The notes under the pieces: model-generated
Told to the model about the DNA's origin: nothing
The model's input: the letters and a program-made list of their open reading frames with translations, nothing else
Databases searched by the model: none
Part shown: piece by piece, positions 43,445 to 52,774 of the stretch
Layout: each line of letters opens with the position of its first letter
How positions within the stretch are numbered: position 1 is the stretch's first letter
Program-made: the position numbers and the translations under genes
Origin: Planctomycetota bacterium
GTDB taxonomy: Bacteria; Planctomycetota; Planctomycetia; Gemmatales; Gemmataceae
Direction of reading: 5' to 3'
DNA: 64,000 bases
NCBI GenBank assembly: GCA_016872605.1
Contig: VGZI01000001.1
Location: 62,001-126,000 of the forward strand

Positions 43445-43502
43445 CTAGCCCGCAGCGCACGCAAGGGCCAGCATCACGTCCCTTGCCTGCGCAGCGGGCT
43501 AG
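43445..43502. repeat. Palindromic element family H at the end of aroB
   Basis: CTAGCCCGCAGCGCACGCAA and CCTTGCCTGCGCAGCGGGCT form a long stem. The outermost CTAG provides the TAG stop codon of aroB (43499-43501). Confidence 0.88.
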
Positions 43503-44581
43503 TGTTGAAGGACCGCCCGCACGTCGGCTTCGGGCACATTGTCGAAAAGCGCTACGTCGCCCAGGCGCGTCGGCAGAACGAATCGCATCTGTCCGCCCAC
43601 GGCTTTCTTGTCCTTGCGCATTGTCGCCAGCATCTCGTCGTGGGGCCATCGCAACGGCGACGTTGGCAGTGAGAACGCCTTTAGCAACCGGATTTGCCGT
43701 TCGCTCACCTCGCGTTCAATCAAGCCGCGCCGCTCGGCCAGACGACTTGCGCACACCATCCCGGCCGACACCGCCTCGCCGTGGAGCCAGGCTCCGTAGC
43801 CGCCGGCAATTTCGAACGCATGAGCAAAGGTGTGGCCATAGTTCAACTTGGCGCGAATGTCCGTTTCTTCACGCTCGTCTTGCTCGACGATCTTCGCTTT
43901 CAACGCGCACGAGCGCAGCACGATGTGCTGGATTGCAGTCGGCTCACGCTTCAGGATGGCATCGACATTCTTCTCGAGATACTCAAAGAAACCCGCGTCG
44001 AGAATGACGCCGTACTTGACGACCTCGGCGAGTCCGCTGTGAAACTCGCGTTCGGGCAGCGTGTCGAGCGTGGCCACGTCAATGAAGACGCCGATCGGCT
44101 GGTGGAAAGCGCCGATCATGTTCTTGGCGCGAGGATGGTTGACGCCGACCTTGCCGCCGACGGAGCTATCGACCATGGCCAGAAGCGTGGTCGGGACCAT
44201 CAGAAGGGGAAGGCCGCGCGCGTACGTGGCGGCGACGAATCCCGCGAGATCGCCGATGACCCCGCCGCCGACCGCGACGACGAGCGTGCGCCGGTCCGCG
44301 GGCAGGTCGATCAGGACGTCGTAGAGTTGGCCTGCCGATTCGAGCGACTTCTGCGATTCGCCGGCGACGCGGATGACGATGGCAACGCGAAAACCGGCTG
44401 CGGCGAGGCTAGTGTGAACCGCCTGGCCGTGGACGCGCGCATTCTCGTCCGTAATGATGACGGCGTTTTTCCCTTGGCTACGCGCGTGTGCGAATACTCC
44501 GACATCGCGCAGCGCATCGGCCGTCACGGCGATGTCGTAACTGCGCTGCCCCAGATTGACACGCAGGCTTTGCTCGGCCAT
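43499..44581 (-). CDS. aroB: 3-Dehydroquinate synthase
   Basis: The 360-residue protein converts DAHP to 3-dehydroquinate in the shikimate pathway, using NAD and a divalent metal. Visible motifs are VVAVGGGVIGDLAGFVAATY for NAD binding, LPLLMVPTTLLAMVDSSVGGK, GVNHPRAKNMIGAFHQP, and metal His residues in KLNYGHTFAHAFE and WLHGEAVSAGMVCASRL. ATG 44581 has GGAG 6 bases upstream; an earlier ATG at 44596 lacks one. The last codons run into palindromic element H, which supplies the stop. The next minus-strand gene upstream lies 16 bases away. Confidence 0.97.
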   Translation of the reverse strand: MAEQSLRVNLGQRSYDIAVTADALRDVGVFAHARSQGKNAVIITDENARVHGQAVHTSLAAAGFRVAIVIRVAGESQKSLESAGQLYDVLIDLPADRRTLVVAVGGGVIGDLAGFVAATYARGLPLLMVPTTLLAMVDSSVGGKVGVNHPRAKNMIGAFHQPIGVFIDVATLDTLPEREFHSGLAEVVKYGVILDAGFFEYLEKNVDAILKREPTAIQHIVLRSCALKAKIVEQDEREETDIRAKLNYGHTFAHAFEIAGGYGAWLHGEAVSAGMVCASRLAERRGLIEREVSERQIRLLKAFSLPTSPLRWPHDEMLATMRKDKKAVGGQMRFVLPTRLGDVALFDNVPEADVRAVLQH

Positions 44582-44597
44582 GAGATGCTCCTGCATC

Positions 44598-45026
44598 TTA
44601 TCGTACAGGCCGCGCGATCATCGTCACCTTGCTGGGATTGCGGTCGGTGAGCACCAGGCACAACCCAGCCTTGCCGTCTTTCTCGCCGATGTGGGTGCGC
44701 TTTCCGGCCGCGTCGAGCACAAAGACGGTGATGTAGTAGCGCATCTTAGGATCAACTTTGGCCTTTGCGCCCAGCGTGACGACAACCAACCTATCCTTGC
44801 CGGCGTCGTGCGTGAACGACTTGTCGAGATGTTTGTCGAGAAGGGTTGCTCCCTTGTCGGCAATGCGCGGATCGAATTCGTACAGCCGAATCTCCAGTTG
44901 ACGGTCTTTGAACGAATCAACCTTGCTTGGCACGTGCACGACGACCTCCACCTTGGCGGCGTCTTGCGCCAGGGTCGGACTGGAAATCGCCAACAGGGAG
45001 ACGGCGAACAGCGAAAAACGAAACAT
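44598..45026 (-). CDS. Small secreted protein, unknown function
   Basis: The 142-residue product has a signal peptide (MFRFSLFAVSLLAISSPTLA then QD). The mature part is a single beta-rich domain: KVEVVVHVPSKVDSFKDRQL, LEIRLYEFDPRIADKGATLL, VVVTLGAKAKVDPKMRYYIT. It resembles small planctomycete secreted proteins of the transthyretin-like or C2-like type, but no named family is certain. AAGGGA lies 7 bases before the ATG. It is 16 bases from aroB and 29 bases from the AlkD-like gene, so likely in one transcript. Confidence 0.65.
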   Translation of the reverse strand: MFRFSLFAVSLLAISSPTLAQDAAKVEVVVHVPSKVDSFKDRQLEIRLYEFDPRIADKGATLLDKHLDKSFTHDAGKDRLVVVTLGAKAKVDPKMRYYITVFVLDAAGKRTHIGEKDGKAGLCLVLTDRNPSKVTMIARPVR

Positions 45027-45055
45027 GCGGTGTCCCTTCAGGAGATGAGAGCGAT

Positions 45056-45760
45056 TCAACATTTCGGCGATTTGCGTTTTTTGTCGAGCGTGCCACGAGC
45101 TTCCATCTTCTTGATCTGCTCCACGCCATCAGGAATCTTGCAATCACCGATCAACTCGACGCTGACCTTGCCGATCGCTTTCGCGGTGTCCTTGGCGAGT
45201 TTGTTGAGCGGCTTGACCCAGCCGCCGACGGCGATGACGAAACCGTTTATCACGTACTTGACGCGGTTGGGCTGTTTGTGAATCGTCTCGGCGACGCGGC
45301 CCATAAGTTTCTTGATCTCGCCAAGGTCGAGTTCGTCGTTCTCCGTGATGGCGACCAGGCTGCTGTAGGTCGCCCACCCGGAAGCCGCAATCGATTCATT
45401 CTTCGACTCGATCCACTTGAGTGCCATCTCCCTTCCATACGGACTGGAGGACGCGACCCACGGAACCGTGTACTCGGCGACCATGCCCCAGGTCGCGTTC
45501 TCGACCCACTTCTGCAAGTCCTTCTTGGTCATCTTCGCATCGTCCGCGATCAACCCGGCCAGATACATTGCGTCGGCGATGCCCGTGTCGTAAAGATCGA
45601 GCGCGAGCTGGTAGTCCATCTTGACGCGCTTCTGAATCTTCTTCATGTCCGCTACCTGGACGCCCAGGCACGGCTCTTGAGCACCATACTTCAACCACAT
45701 CCGCTTGGTGTGCTCTTTGGCAAACTTCTTCAAATCAGCAAGGACTTCGTCGAGGGTCAT
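45056..45760 (-). CDS. AlkD-like DNA alkylation repair protein
   Basis: The 234-residue all-helical protein follows the HEAT-repeat DNA glycosylase AlkD/AlkC pattern: EHTKRMWLKYGAQEPCLGVQ, VADMKKIQKRV, LALDLYDTGIADAMYLAGLI, WVENATWGMVAEYTVPWVA, and ESIAASGWATYSSLVAITEN. AlkD removes bulky cationic alkyl bases without base flipping. The exact catalytic Trp/Asp set cannot be confirmed by eye. GGGAGG lies 7 bases before ATG 45760. It sits in a minus-strand run with aroB and dprA. Confidence 0.85.
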   Translation of the reverse strand: MTLDEVLADLKKFAKEHTKRMWLKYGAQEPCLGVQVADMKKIQKRVKMDYQLALDLYDTGIADAMYLAGLIADDAKMTKKDLQKWVENATWGMVAEYTVPWVASSSPYGREMALKWIESKNESIAASGWATYSSLVAITENDELDLGEIKKLMGRVAETIHKQPNRVKYVINGFVIAVGGWVKPLNKLAKDTAKAIGKVSVELIGDCKIPDGVEQIKKMEARGTLDKKRKSPKC

Positions 45761-45834
45761 GTTATTCCTCCCGTGCGCCGTTTGCGGCTTCGCGCTCACA
45801 TCGCGCGATCTGAGCACAAAGCCGCAAGACGTGA

Positions 45835-47151
45835 TCAGAATGCGATCGGCCGACCGCCCTCGGTGACGATGTTGATCGGCCGTCCCTGCGGATTCGTCCA
45901 TTGCGAATCGAGCGGGATATCGAGATGCTGGAACACCGTGGCCGCGAGGTCGGATGGGCGTACCCGGCGGGTGCGGATTTCACCGCCGCGGGCATCGGTA
46001 CTGCCGATGGCCTGTCCATGGCGCAGTCCGCCGCCGGCGACCAGCATCGACATGACGTTGGTCCAGTGATTGCGTCCAGCGTCCTCCGTCATCACCGGCG
46101 ATCGGCCGAATTCGCCCATCATCAACACCAGCGTCGAATCGAGCAGTCCTCGGGCGTCGAGATCGTGGATGAGAGCTGACAGCGCCTGATCAATCGTCGG
46201 TAAGATCGGCGTCAACCCGCGCTGGATGCCTCCCCATGGCGGAACGTTGTCGCCGTGATGATCAAAGTAGCCCCAGCGCCCACTAACCAACACGAACGTT
46301 GTCCCCGCCTCGACGAGCCGACGCGCCAAGAGCGCCTTCTCGCCGACGCTGGTTCGGCCATACGCGTCGCGCAATCGCTCCGGCTCCTTGTGAACGGCAA
46401 ATGCTTCTTCGACGCGCCGAGCGACCACCATATCGAACGCCTGCGACGCGAAGTCAGGATTCGCATCTCCGGTTCGCCGCAGCAAATCGAACTGCCGACG
46501 CAGCTCCGCTCGATCCTGCAAGCGCGGCACGTTGACGCCTTCGGGCATGGCAAGTCGACCGGGCAATTCGTCGCCTTTGACCGGCTCGAACTCGTGCCCC
46601 ATGTGGCCCGCGCCCCAGACATCGGCACGCCACGACGGTGCCAGTCCGACAAACGCCGGCATCGGAAAATTGTTCGACCCGCGGAACTTCGCCGCCACCG
46701 ACCCCATGGACGGATACCCGCCGCCGTCGCGCCCGTCGTCCGTCCGCCGTGCCAACGGATTCCCAGCCTGCATCGTAATTGGCGTGTGGTTGCTGGCCGA
46801 GCAATCGACCGCCCGCAGAATCGTCAGCTTGTCCATGACCCGAGCCTGCAACGGCAAATGCTCGCACACCCGAATCCCCGGCACCGATGTCTGAATCGTC
46901 CGGTATGGCCCGCGAATCTCCGCCGGCGCATCGGGCTTCGGGTCCCACGTGTCGATCTGACTCGGCCCGCCAGAGAGCCAAAACAGGATCACCGATTTCG
47001 GATCGCGCGACCGATTCGGATTCGCCCGCAGCACATCGGCCAGCGTGATCCCTGCGAAGCCGGCGAGGCCCATTTGAAGGAACCAACGCCGTGAGCCGAC
47101 GCGAATGAGGTCGGTGGGAATGGGAGTATGAGTGGCGGTATGAGGGTTCAT
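45835..47151 (-). CDS. DUF1501 family protein, copy 1
   Basis: The 438-residue protein has an N-terminal Tat-like signal (GSRRWFLQMGLAGFAGITLA) and the DUF1501 layout, an alkaline phosphatase-like fold: VILFWLSGGPSQIDTWDPKP, GIRVCEHLPLQARVMDKLTI, VLVSGRWGYFDHHGDNVPPW, LVLMMGEFGRSPVMTEDAGR and WTNVMSMLVAGGG. DUF1501 proteins are strongly expanded in planctomycetes, usually next to a DUF1549/DUF1553 cytochrome-like gene, and their activity is not established. No such partner is adjacent here. Export across the cytoplasmic membrane in a folded state is inferred from the twin Arg. Confidence 0.93.
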   Translation of the reverse strand: MNPHTATHTPIPTDLIRVGSRRWFLQMGLAGFAGITLADVLRANPNRSRDPKSVILFWLSGGPSQIDTWDPKPDAPAEIRGPYRTIQTSVPGIRVCEHLPLQARVMDKLTILRAVDCSASNHTPITMQAGNPLARRTDDGRDGGGYPSMGSVAAKFRGSNNFPMPAFVGLAPSWRADVWGAGHMGHEFEPVKGDELPGRLAMPEGVNVPRLQDRAELRRQFDLLRRTGDANPDFASQAFDMVVARRVEEAFAVHKEPERLRDAYGRTSVGEKALLARRLVEAGTTFVLVSGRWGYFDHHGDNVPPWGGIQRGLTPILPTIDQALSALIHDLDARGLLDSTLVLMMGEFGRSPVMTEDAGRNHWTNVMSMLVAGGGLRHGQAIGSTDARGGEIRTRRVRPSDLAATVFQHLDIPLDSQWTNPQGRPINIVTEGGRPIAF

Positions 47152-47215
47152 GAGTCGTCCTCGAACGTGGGTATCTGCCTATCCTATCGGCACCTCGCGG
47201 CAAATGCCATAACTG

Positions 47216-47419
47216 CTAGATTCTCTTCAACCGTTTCGTTTTCCCGGGGACCGGGCTAGCGCGGCCGTCCCATTTCTCTTGGTGCAGTACCGCTTCGGTA
47301 TCTGATATCGAATCGATGATCCACGATGAGGCGCCGATTATCTCTCTCGTAATGAGGATGCCGCAGTCGTGCTCGAGGCGTCCTTCTGGGCTCATTCTCG
47401 GCCAGTCACCGTAGTGCAT
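47216..47419 (-). CDS. Hypothetical 67-residue protein
   Basis: MHYGDWPRMSPEGRLEHDCG opens the protein, which continues with ILITREIIGASSWIIDSISD and a basic end. Its ATG follows directly on the stop codon of the efflux adaptor gene (TGA then ATG), with AAGGAG 15 bases upstream, so coupling is plausible. No family is recognised and a chance frame cannot be excluded. Confidence 0.45.
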   Translation of the reverse strand: MHYGDWPRMSPEGRLEHDCGILITREIIGASSWIIDSISDTEAVLHQEKWDGRASPVPGKTKRLKRI

Positions 47420-48550
47420 TCAACGACTCGACTCCTTCAGCGCCGGCGAATCGAGCGATGCCATCGGCACGCGTTTCGGCTGAATCTGCATTCCTGGGAC
47501 AACGCTCGTCACACTCTGCACCAGAACAATTTCGTCCTTCTTCAAGCCGCCGGCAATGACGCGCAGGCCATCGCTCTGCAATGGACCGAGCTTAACAAAG
47601 CGAGTCTCGACGCGGTTGTCGGCATTTACCACGAATATCCAGGCGTTGCGGTTCTTGGACTGCACGATCTGGTCGGCCACCATCACCGCGTCATAGGGCT
47701 CGCCGAGCGGAATGCGGGCGCGCACCGACATGCCAGGCATCATTTCGTTCTTGGCGTTCGCAAGCACGGCGCGAACGCGCACCGTCGCGGTCTCTGGAGC
47801 AACCTGATTGTCAACGAAATCGATGACGGCACGACGCGGATACCCCTTGTCGCTCGCCAGTCCGACATCGACCGCAGCCGCCTTTTGGCCTTCGATCACT
47901 TTTCTCACACGGAAAAACGTGACCTCATCGATGTCGAGATAGACAACTATCGGATTTACCGACACCAGCGTTGTCAAGTTGGTTTCGTCCTGCTTGACCA
48001 GATTTCCGCGCGCCATGAAGAATCGGCCAACACGCCCATCGATTGGCGCTCGCACAACCGTAAACTCCAGGTTGAGCCGGGCATGCACCGCTTCCGTTTG
48101 CGCGACCGTCCGAGCCGCCAGCGCCTGCGTCTCCAGCGCCTGATATTGGCGAAGCTCGTTGTCGGTAACGGCATCGCGTTTCTTCTTGGCGAGCTCTTTG
48201 AAGGCGTTGTTCGTCTCACGGGCATATTCCAGGCTTGCCTCGCATTGCCGAACCTTCGCCTCGGCGGCGGCCAGGAGCGCTTGGTAGGGCCGGGGATCGA
48301 CCTTGAAGAGCACATCGCCTTTCTGCACAGTCGATCCTTCCTTGGCCGGCGTCTCCACGAGGTAACCCGTGACGCGCGGCACGATGACGATGGAATCCTT
48401 GGCGCCCAAGCGAGCCTTCATCTCCAGGTGATCCACTACCTTGCGCACCACCGGAACGCTCACGCCAACCACGGGCTTCTTCTCGTCGGCTCCGCCCATG
48501 CCGATGGTCGGTAGAACCAGACACGTCGCCGCCAACAGGAGTGATTTCAT
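47420..48550 (-). CDS. RND-type efflux periplasmic adaptor (membrane fusion protein)
   Basis: The 376-residue adaptor has a signal peptide (MKSLLLAATCLVLPTIGMGG), a lipoyl half (VIVPRVTGYLVETPAKEGST, VQKGDVLFKVDPRPYQALLA), an alpha-hairpin (about 90-155), the second lipoyl half (EFTVVRAPIDGRVGRFFMAR) and beta-barrel/membrane-proximal domains (VRVRAVLANAKNEMMPGMSV, GLRVIAGGLKKDEIVLV). Such proteins join an inner-membrane RND pump to an outer-membrane channel. No pump or TolC-like gene is adjacent, so it is an orphan or works with a pump encoded elsewhere. ATG 48550 has GGAGG 6 bases upstream. Confidence 0.9.
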   Translation of the reverse strand: MKSLLLAATCLVLPTIGMGGADEKKPVVGVSVPVVRKVVDHLEMKARLGAKDSIVIVPRVTGYLVETPAKEGSTVQKGDVLFKVDPRPYQALLAAAEAKVRQCEASLEYARETNNAFKELAKKKRDAVTDNELRQYQALETQALAARTVAQTEAVHARLNLEFTVVRAPIDGRVGRFFMARGNLVKQDETNLTTLVSVNPIVVYLDIDEVTFFRVRKVIEGQKAAAVDVGLASDKGYPRRAVIDFVDNQVAPETATVRVRAVLANAKNEMMPGMSVRARIPLGEPYDAVMVADQIVQSKNRNAWIFVVNADNRVETRFVKLGPLQSDGLRVIAGGLKKDEIVLVQSVTSVVPGMQIQPKRVPMASLDSPALKESSR

Positions 48551-48614
48551 TGTCGCCTCCATTTCATGGGAGAGTTTACGTGACATCCACACGATGCGCA
48601 CGTCGGCCGGCCTC

Positions 48615-49156
48615 TCACCAATTGCGCAACAGCACGATCTGCGGAAAGTCGGCGTGTGTAGTTTGGTAGAGCGGTTCGTCAGCAGTGACGGCTTTGATGT
48701 TCAGGTCTTGCGCAAGAGCGACAAACAGGGCGTCGTACACGGCACGGTCAAATTTGACTGCAATATCGAATGCTCGGCCGAGAAGCCGAGCAGCGGGCTG
48801 CATCTGGATTGGGAAACTGTTCAATTCGGCTAGTGCTTTGGCTTCCATGGATTGATGGATGCAGGGTGCGTGAAACGCACCGGTCCGCTCATCGGTGCGT
48901 TGCACGCACCCTAAGTCTATCCATCAACGGATCGTAGACGGTGCACTAGAGCTTGCCGGGCGAACGCGAGCGAGATTTTCTTCTGCCGATGAGCTTTCCA
49001 GATAGCGTTGCCAACCGAGGGCAGAATCAGGTCAAGCACGATCAACCGACCGCCGCCGGCAAGCACGTCCGTGCGAACGCGAACAGCGTCGGCGGAATCG
49101 GACTCGGGAAGAAGCCACTTGACCACGACACTGCTGTCCACGATGACATCGCTCAT
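48615..49156 (-). pseudogene. VapC-type PIN toxin, split by a palindromic element
   Basis: The first half, MSDVIVDSSVVVKWLLPESD to VHRLRSVDG, runs 49156-48920 and ends at a TAG at 48917. The second half, from KALAELNSFPIQMQPAARLL through YDALFVALAQDLNIKAVTAD, lies in another frame down to 48615. Between them is palindromic element family C (48862-48913), flanked by TTGATGGA and TCCATCAA. PIN acidic residues Asp7, the YDA Asp and the TAD Asp are kept, but LPSVGNAIW has Ser where VapC proteins carry Glu. The toxin is almost certainly inactive. It overlaps the antitoxin gene by 4 bases. Confidence 0.85.
48862..48913. repeat. Palindromic element family C, copy 3, inside vapC
   Basis: CAGGGTGCGTGAAACGCACC and GGTGCGTTGCACGCACCCTA. 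It introduces a stop and a frameshift in the PIN toxin gene. Confidence 0.92.
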
Positions 49157-49374
49157 CGCATTCGGTCCTCGGCGATGGCAGGCGTGCTGTCGGGGAGAAC
49201 CCCATGGCGCTGGAGTATCGCTTCACGGAGCGCGTCGACACGCTTGATCCACTCCTCCCACGCCTCCTTCTCCGCCGGCACAATCTGCAATCGCACCCGC
49301 TGCTCTTCCGGCAAGTCGACCGGCTGCAATGGCTCGAAGACTCCGTGACGATAGATTGCGTCAATCTGGCTCAT
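49153..49374 (-). CDS. AF2212-like (DUF104) antitoxin
   Basis: The 73-residue protein starts MSQIDAIYRHGVFEPLQPVD and continues LPEEQRVRLQIVPAEKEAWE. The YxxGvfkPL...Vdlpeg pattern is that of AF2212-type antitoxins, which pair with PIN toxins. AGGAG lies 8 bases before the ATG, and its stop overlaps the toxin start (ATGA). With the toxin disrupted, this is now an orphan antitoxin. Confidence 0.85.
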   Translation of the reverse strand: MSQIDAIYRHGVFEPLQPVDLPEEQRVRLQIVPAEKEAWEEWIKRVDALREAILQRHGVLPDSTPAIAEDRMR

Positions 49375-49408
49375 TTTTTATCTCCTGGATGATCATTCAT
49401 TCTACCAC

Positions 49409-50803
<1,395 letters not shown>

Positions 50804-50931
50804 GACGTACCCAACAAGGTTCGATCTGAGTTCGTATGGTTGTGCAATCAATGCTATTCTACACTCTTTCCAAAAGCGTTACAATCAACGTGTCACTACA
50901 CCTGCATCGAGAACTGGAAGAGCGAGAAGGC

Positions 50932-51246
50932 ATGCAAGTCACCCGCCGTCTTCTGATTTTTCTCATCAGTTTGGGATGCTTCGCAATCGGCATCGCCAAT
51001 CGTGTTCTCTACTACAACGACCTAAGCGAGGATCGCGTTGAGGGCTGGCAGTATTATCAGGCGAATGTAGCCGACTGGTTTTTGTTGGGCATGGTGATTT
51101 TCTGGATCCAGTTAGCCGTATGGTGCGTTGTATGTGTGTCCCGGGATGAGTTTCATCCAGTTTCGTTCGTGGCAGGTTTGATACTCAGTGGAGTGTTGAC
51201 TCTAATAATGTGCTTGTACTTCACGCCGGATTACTTGTTTCAGTAG
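50932..51246 (+). CDS. Small membrane protein, three helices
   Basis: The 104-residue protein has a positive N-terminus (MQVTRRLLIFLISLGCFAIG) and three hydrophobic segments, including WFLLGMVIFWIQLAVWCVVC and VAGLILSGVLTLIMCLYF. AGAAGG precedes ATG 50932; earlier in-frame starts (50836, 50851) are possible. Unknown function, no family recognised. Confidence 0.55.
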   Translation: MQVTRRLLIFLISLGCFAIGIANRVLYYNDLSEDRVEGWQYYQANVADWFLLGMVIFWIQLAVWCVVCVSRDEFHPVSFVAGLILSGVLTLIMCLYFTPDYLFQ

Positions 51247-51260
51247 GTGGCGTACGAATC

Positions 51261-51510
51261 GTGGCCACAAGAAACGTCCAGCAACTCAGCCGCGAGCTTG
51301 GCGACGAGGTGCTCGAAGACGCCAAGCAGAACCCGAGCGCGTGTCCGGGCAAGTACGTCGGCATCGCCAACGGCAAGGTCGTCGTTTGCACCGATGACCT
51401 CAGTGAACCGCCCGCCGGTTGGAGCAGATGGAACCTGACCCGACGCGTGCCTATCGCCTAGAGATTGGCCGCGATTACTCCAAGGTCTACGAAATCTGGG
51501 AGATCGGCTA
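51261..51510 (+). pseudogene. DUF5678-like small protein, frameshifted
   Basis: The first frame reads LSRELGDEVLEDAKQNPSAC then PGKYVGIANGKVVVCTDDLS from GTG 51261 to a stop at 51461. The expected continuation, LEQMEPDPTRAYRLEIGRDY then SKVYEIWEIG and TAA, is in the next frame and ends at 51510. A single indel near 51410-51425 explains this. Related proteins typically sit directly before a retropepsin-like protease gene, as here. Confidence 0.65.
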
Positions 51511-51817
51511 ATGCCTCTCGCCCAATGGCCTTTGCACCACGTTCGGCATTCAATTCAAATTTCGCTGACCTTCGCACAAGGAGGACAGAAGGTAATCCGT
51601 ACGTTGCTGGCCGATACCGGAGCCGGCGTTAACCAAGATCCATTCGATCTATCTGATGCACGTCGAGCTTTCGACTTTGACCTTTCGCGACAAAGTCCTC
51701 GCGGCGGGCGTCGCCAATACACCGAAGGACTTCGACGGCATCGCCTGCTTTCGCTTTCTCAATCGCTTCACCTACGGCAACTTCGCCGATCCGCAGAGTT
51801 TCGATCTTGCGAAGTAG
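51511..51817 (+). pseudogene. Retropepsin-like aspartyl protease, broken
   Basis: The start MPLAQWPLHHVRHSIQISLT and LLADTGAGVNQ carry the active-site Asp-Thr-Gly of a single-domain retropepsin. The middle is missing and the end is in another frame: LMHVELSTLTFRDKVLAAGV, then NTPKDFDGIACFRFLNRFTY and GNFADPQSFDLAK with a TAG at 51815-51817. The frame starting at 51511 instead runs on into the next gene and should not be annotated as one protein. Confidence 0.7.
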
Positions 51818-51832
51818 GCCGTTGCGCGGAGG

Positions 51833-51860
51833 TTGCCTCGAATCACGTTGGTGTGATAAT
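51833..51860 (+). promoter_or_regulatory. Candidate promoter for the papain-fold gene
   Basis: TTGCCT (51833-51838) and GATAAT (51855-51860) are separated by 16 bases, with TGTG just before the -10. A hairpin CCCGCGGCCTTTCGGCTGCG at 51879-51898 lies in the leader before ATG 51928. Confidence 0.4.
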
Positions 51861-51927
51861 ATCGGGACTGGAGAGCCATCCCGCGGCCTTTCGGCTGCGG
51901 GCGTGGGAGAAAGGCGCGAGAGTTCCT

Positions 51928-52644
51928 ATGGATATCGTCACGGTCACAATTCTGACGGCAGCCCTCTTTTCAGCGCCGCCGTCCGACGCGCCAACCGGCT
52001 CTCTCAAGATCGAGCATAAGAAACCCAAAGCCAAGTCGACGTTCGAGGTCGTGTCGTACACCCCCCACGAGGGTGATCTGATTTTCTACAACGACTGGAA
52101 CGTCGCGTGGCTCGCGCTGTTTGCCTACGCGGGCACGGGGCCGCCTCTGCACATGGGCATCGTGGTACGCAAGCAAGATGGCAAACTTGCAGTCCTCGAA
52201 GCGGGGCCGGACGACACGGTCTGGGTCAAGCTGCTCAACATCGATCGGCGCTTGCAGCAGTTCGACCGCGATTTCAAGGGCACGATCCACGTTCGCCGTT
52301 GTAAGAAGATGGTCAGTGCCGAGGAGTCGAAGGCACTGACGAAGTTCGCTCACGCCCAAGATGGCAAGCGTTACGCGATTGGCCGGCTGCTGCTGCAAGG
52401 CACTTCGCTCCGCTCGCGCGGCCCGGTGCGCGAGCTGTTTTTGGGAAGAACGGTGCTCGACCGCGATAGCTGGATTTGCTCGGAGTTGGCGGTGGCCGCC
52501 GGCACCGTGGTAAAACTTTTTGATCCCAAAGTAGTGCATGCCAACGTCGCCTACCCGCGCGACTTGCTCGACGACGTGCGCTATGACCTCAGCGCCACCT
52601 ACCACCCGGCCGCCGTCTGGCAACCAGCCGCAATACCGCGCTAG
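51928..52644 (+). CDS. Permuted papain-fold (YiiX/NlpC-P60-like) protein, secreted
   Basis: The 238-residue protein has an N-terminal hydrophobic leader (MDIVTVTILTAALFSAPPSD). The fold is that of circularly permuted NlpC/P60 hydrolases: the His comes first (GPPLHMGIVVRKQDGKLAVL, His75) and the Cys last (DSWICSELAVAA, Cys184). EGDLIFYND precedes the His as usual. Relatives are peptidases, amidases or acyltransferases acting on the cell wall or lipids. The exact substrate is unknown. The gene is preceded by two broken genes. Confidence 0.82.
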   Translation: MDIVTVTILTAALFSAPPSDAPTGSLKIEHKKPKAKSTFEVVSYTPHEGDLIFYNDWNVAWLALFAYAGTGPPLHMGIVVRKQDGKLAVLEAGPDDTVWVKLLNIDRRLQQFDRDFKGTIHVRRCKKMVSAEESKALTKFAHAQDGKRYAIGRLLLQGTSLRSRGPVRELFLGRTVLDRDSWICSELAVAAGTVVKLFDPKVVHANVAYPRDLLDDVRYDLSATYHPAAVWQPAAIPR

Positions 52645-52714
52645 CCGGTGTCGCCGATTTCCGTCGCCTCCAGCGCTTCCCATCCTGCAACCGCAGCGAA
52701 TTCAGACTTGAGTA

Positions 52715-52742
52715 TTGAGCCGTCTCACGCTGCGTGTACAAT
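52715..52742 (+). promoter_or_regulatory. Candidate promoter for the sulfatase gene
   Basis: TTGAGC (52715-52720) and TACAAT (52737-52742) with a 16-base spacer; the expected start near 52749 leaves a short leader with GGAG before ATG 52775. Confidence 0.4.
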
Positions 52743-52774
52743 GGCGTCCAGTCCAACTCCGGAGTACTTACGCT

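Noticed and set aside
51818-51927. Single long frame 51511-52644 as one fused protease/papain-like protein
   Set aside because: The first part is a frameshifted retropepsin relic; the papain-fold protein has its own signal sequence and start at 51928.
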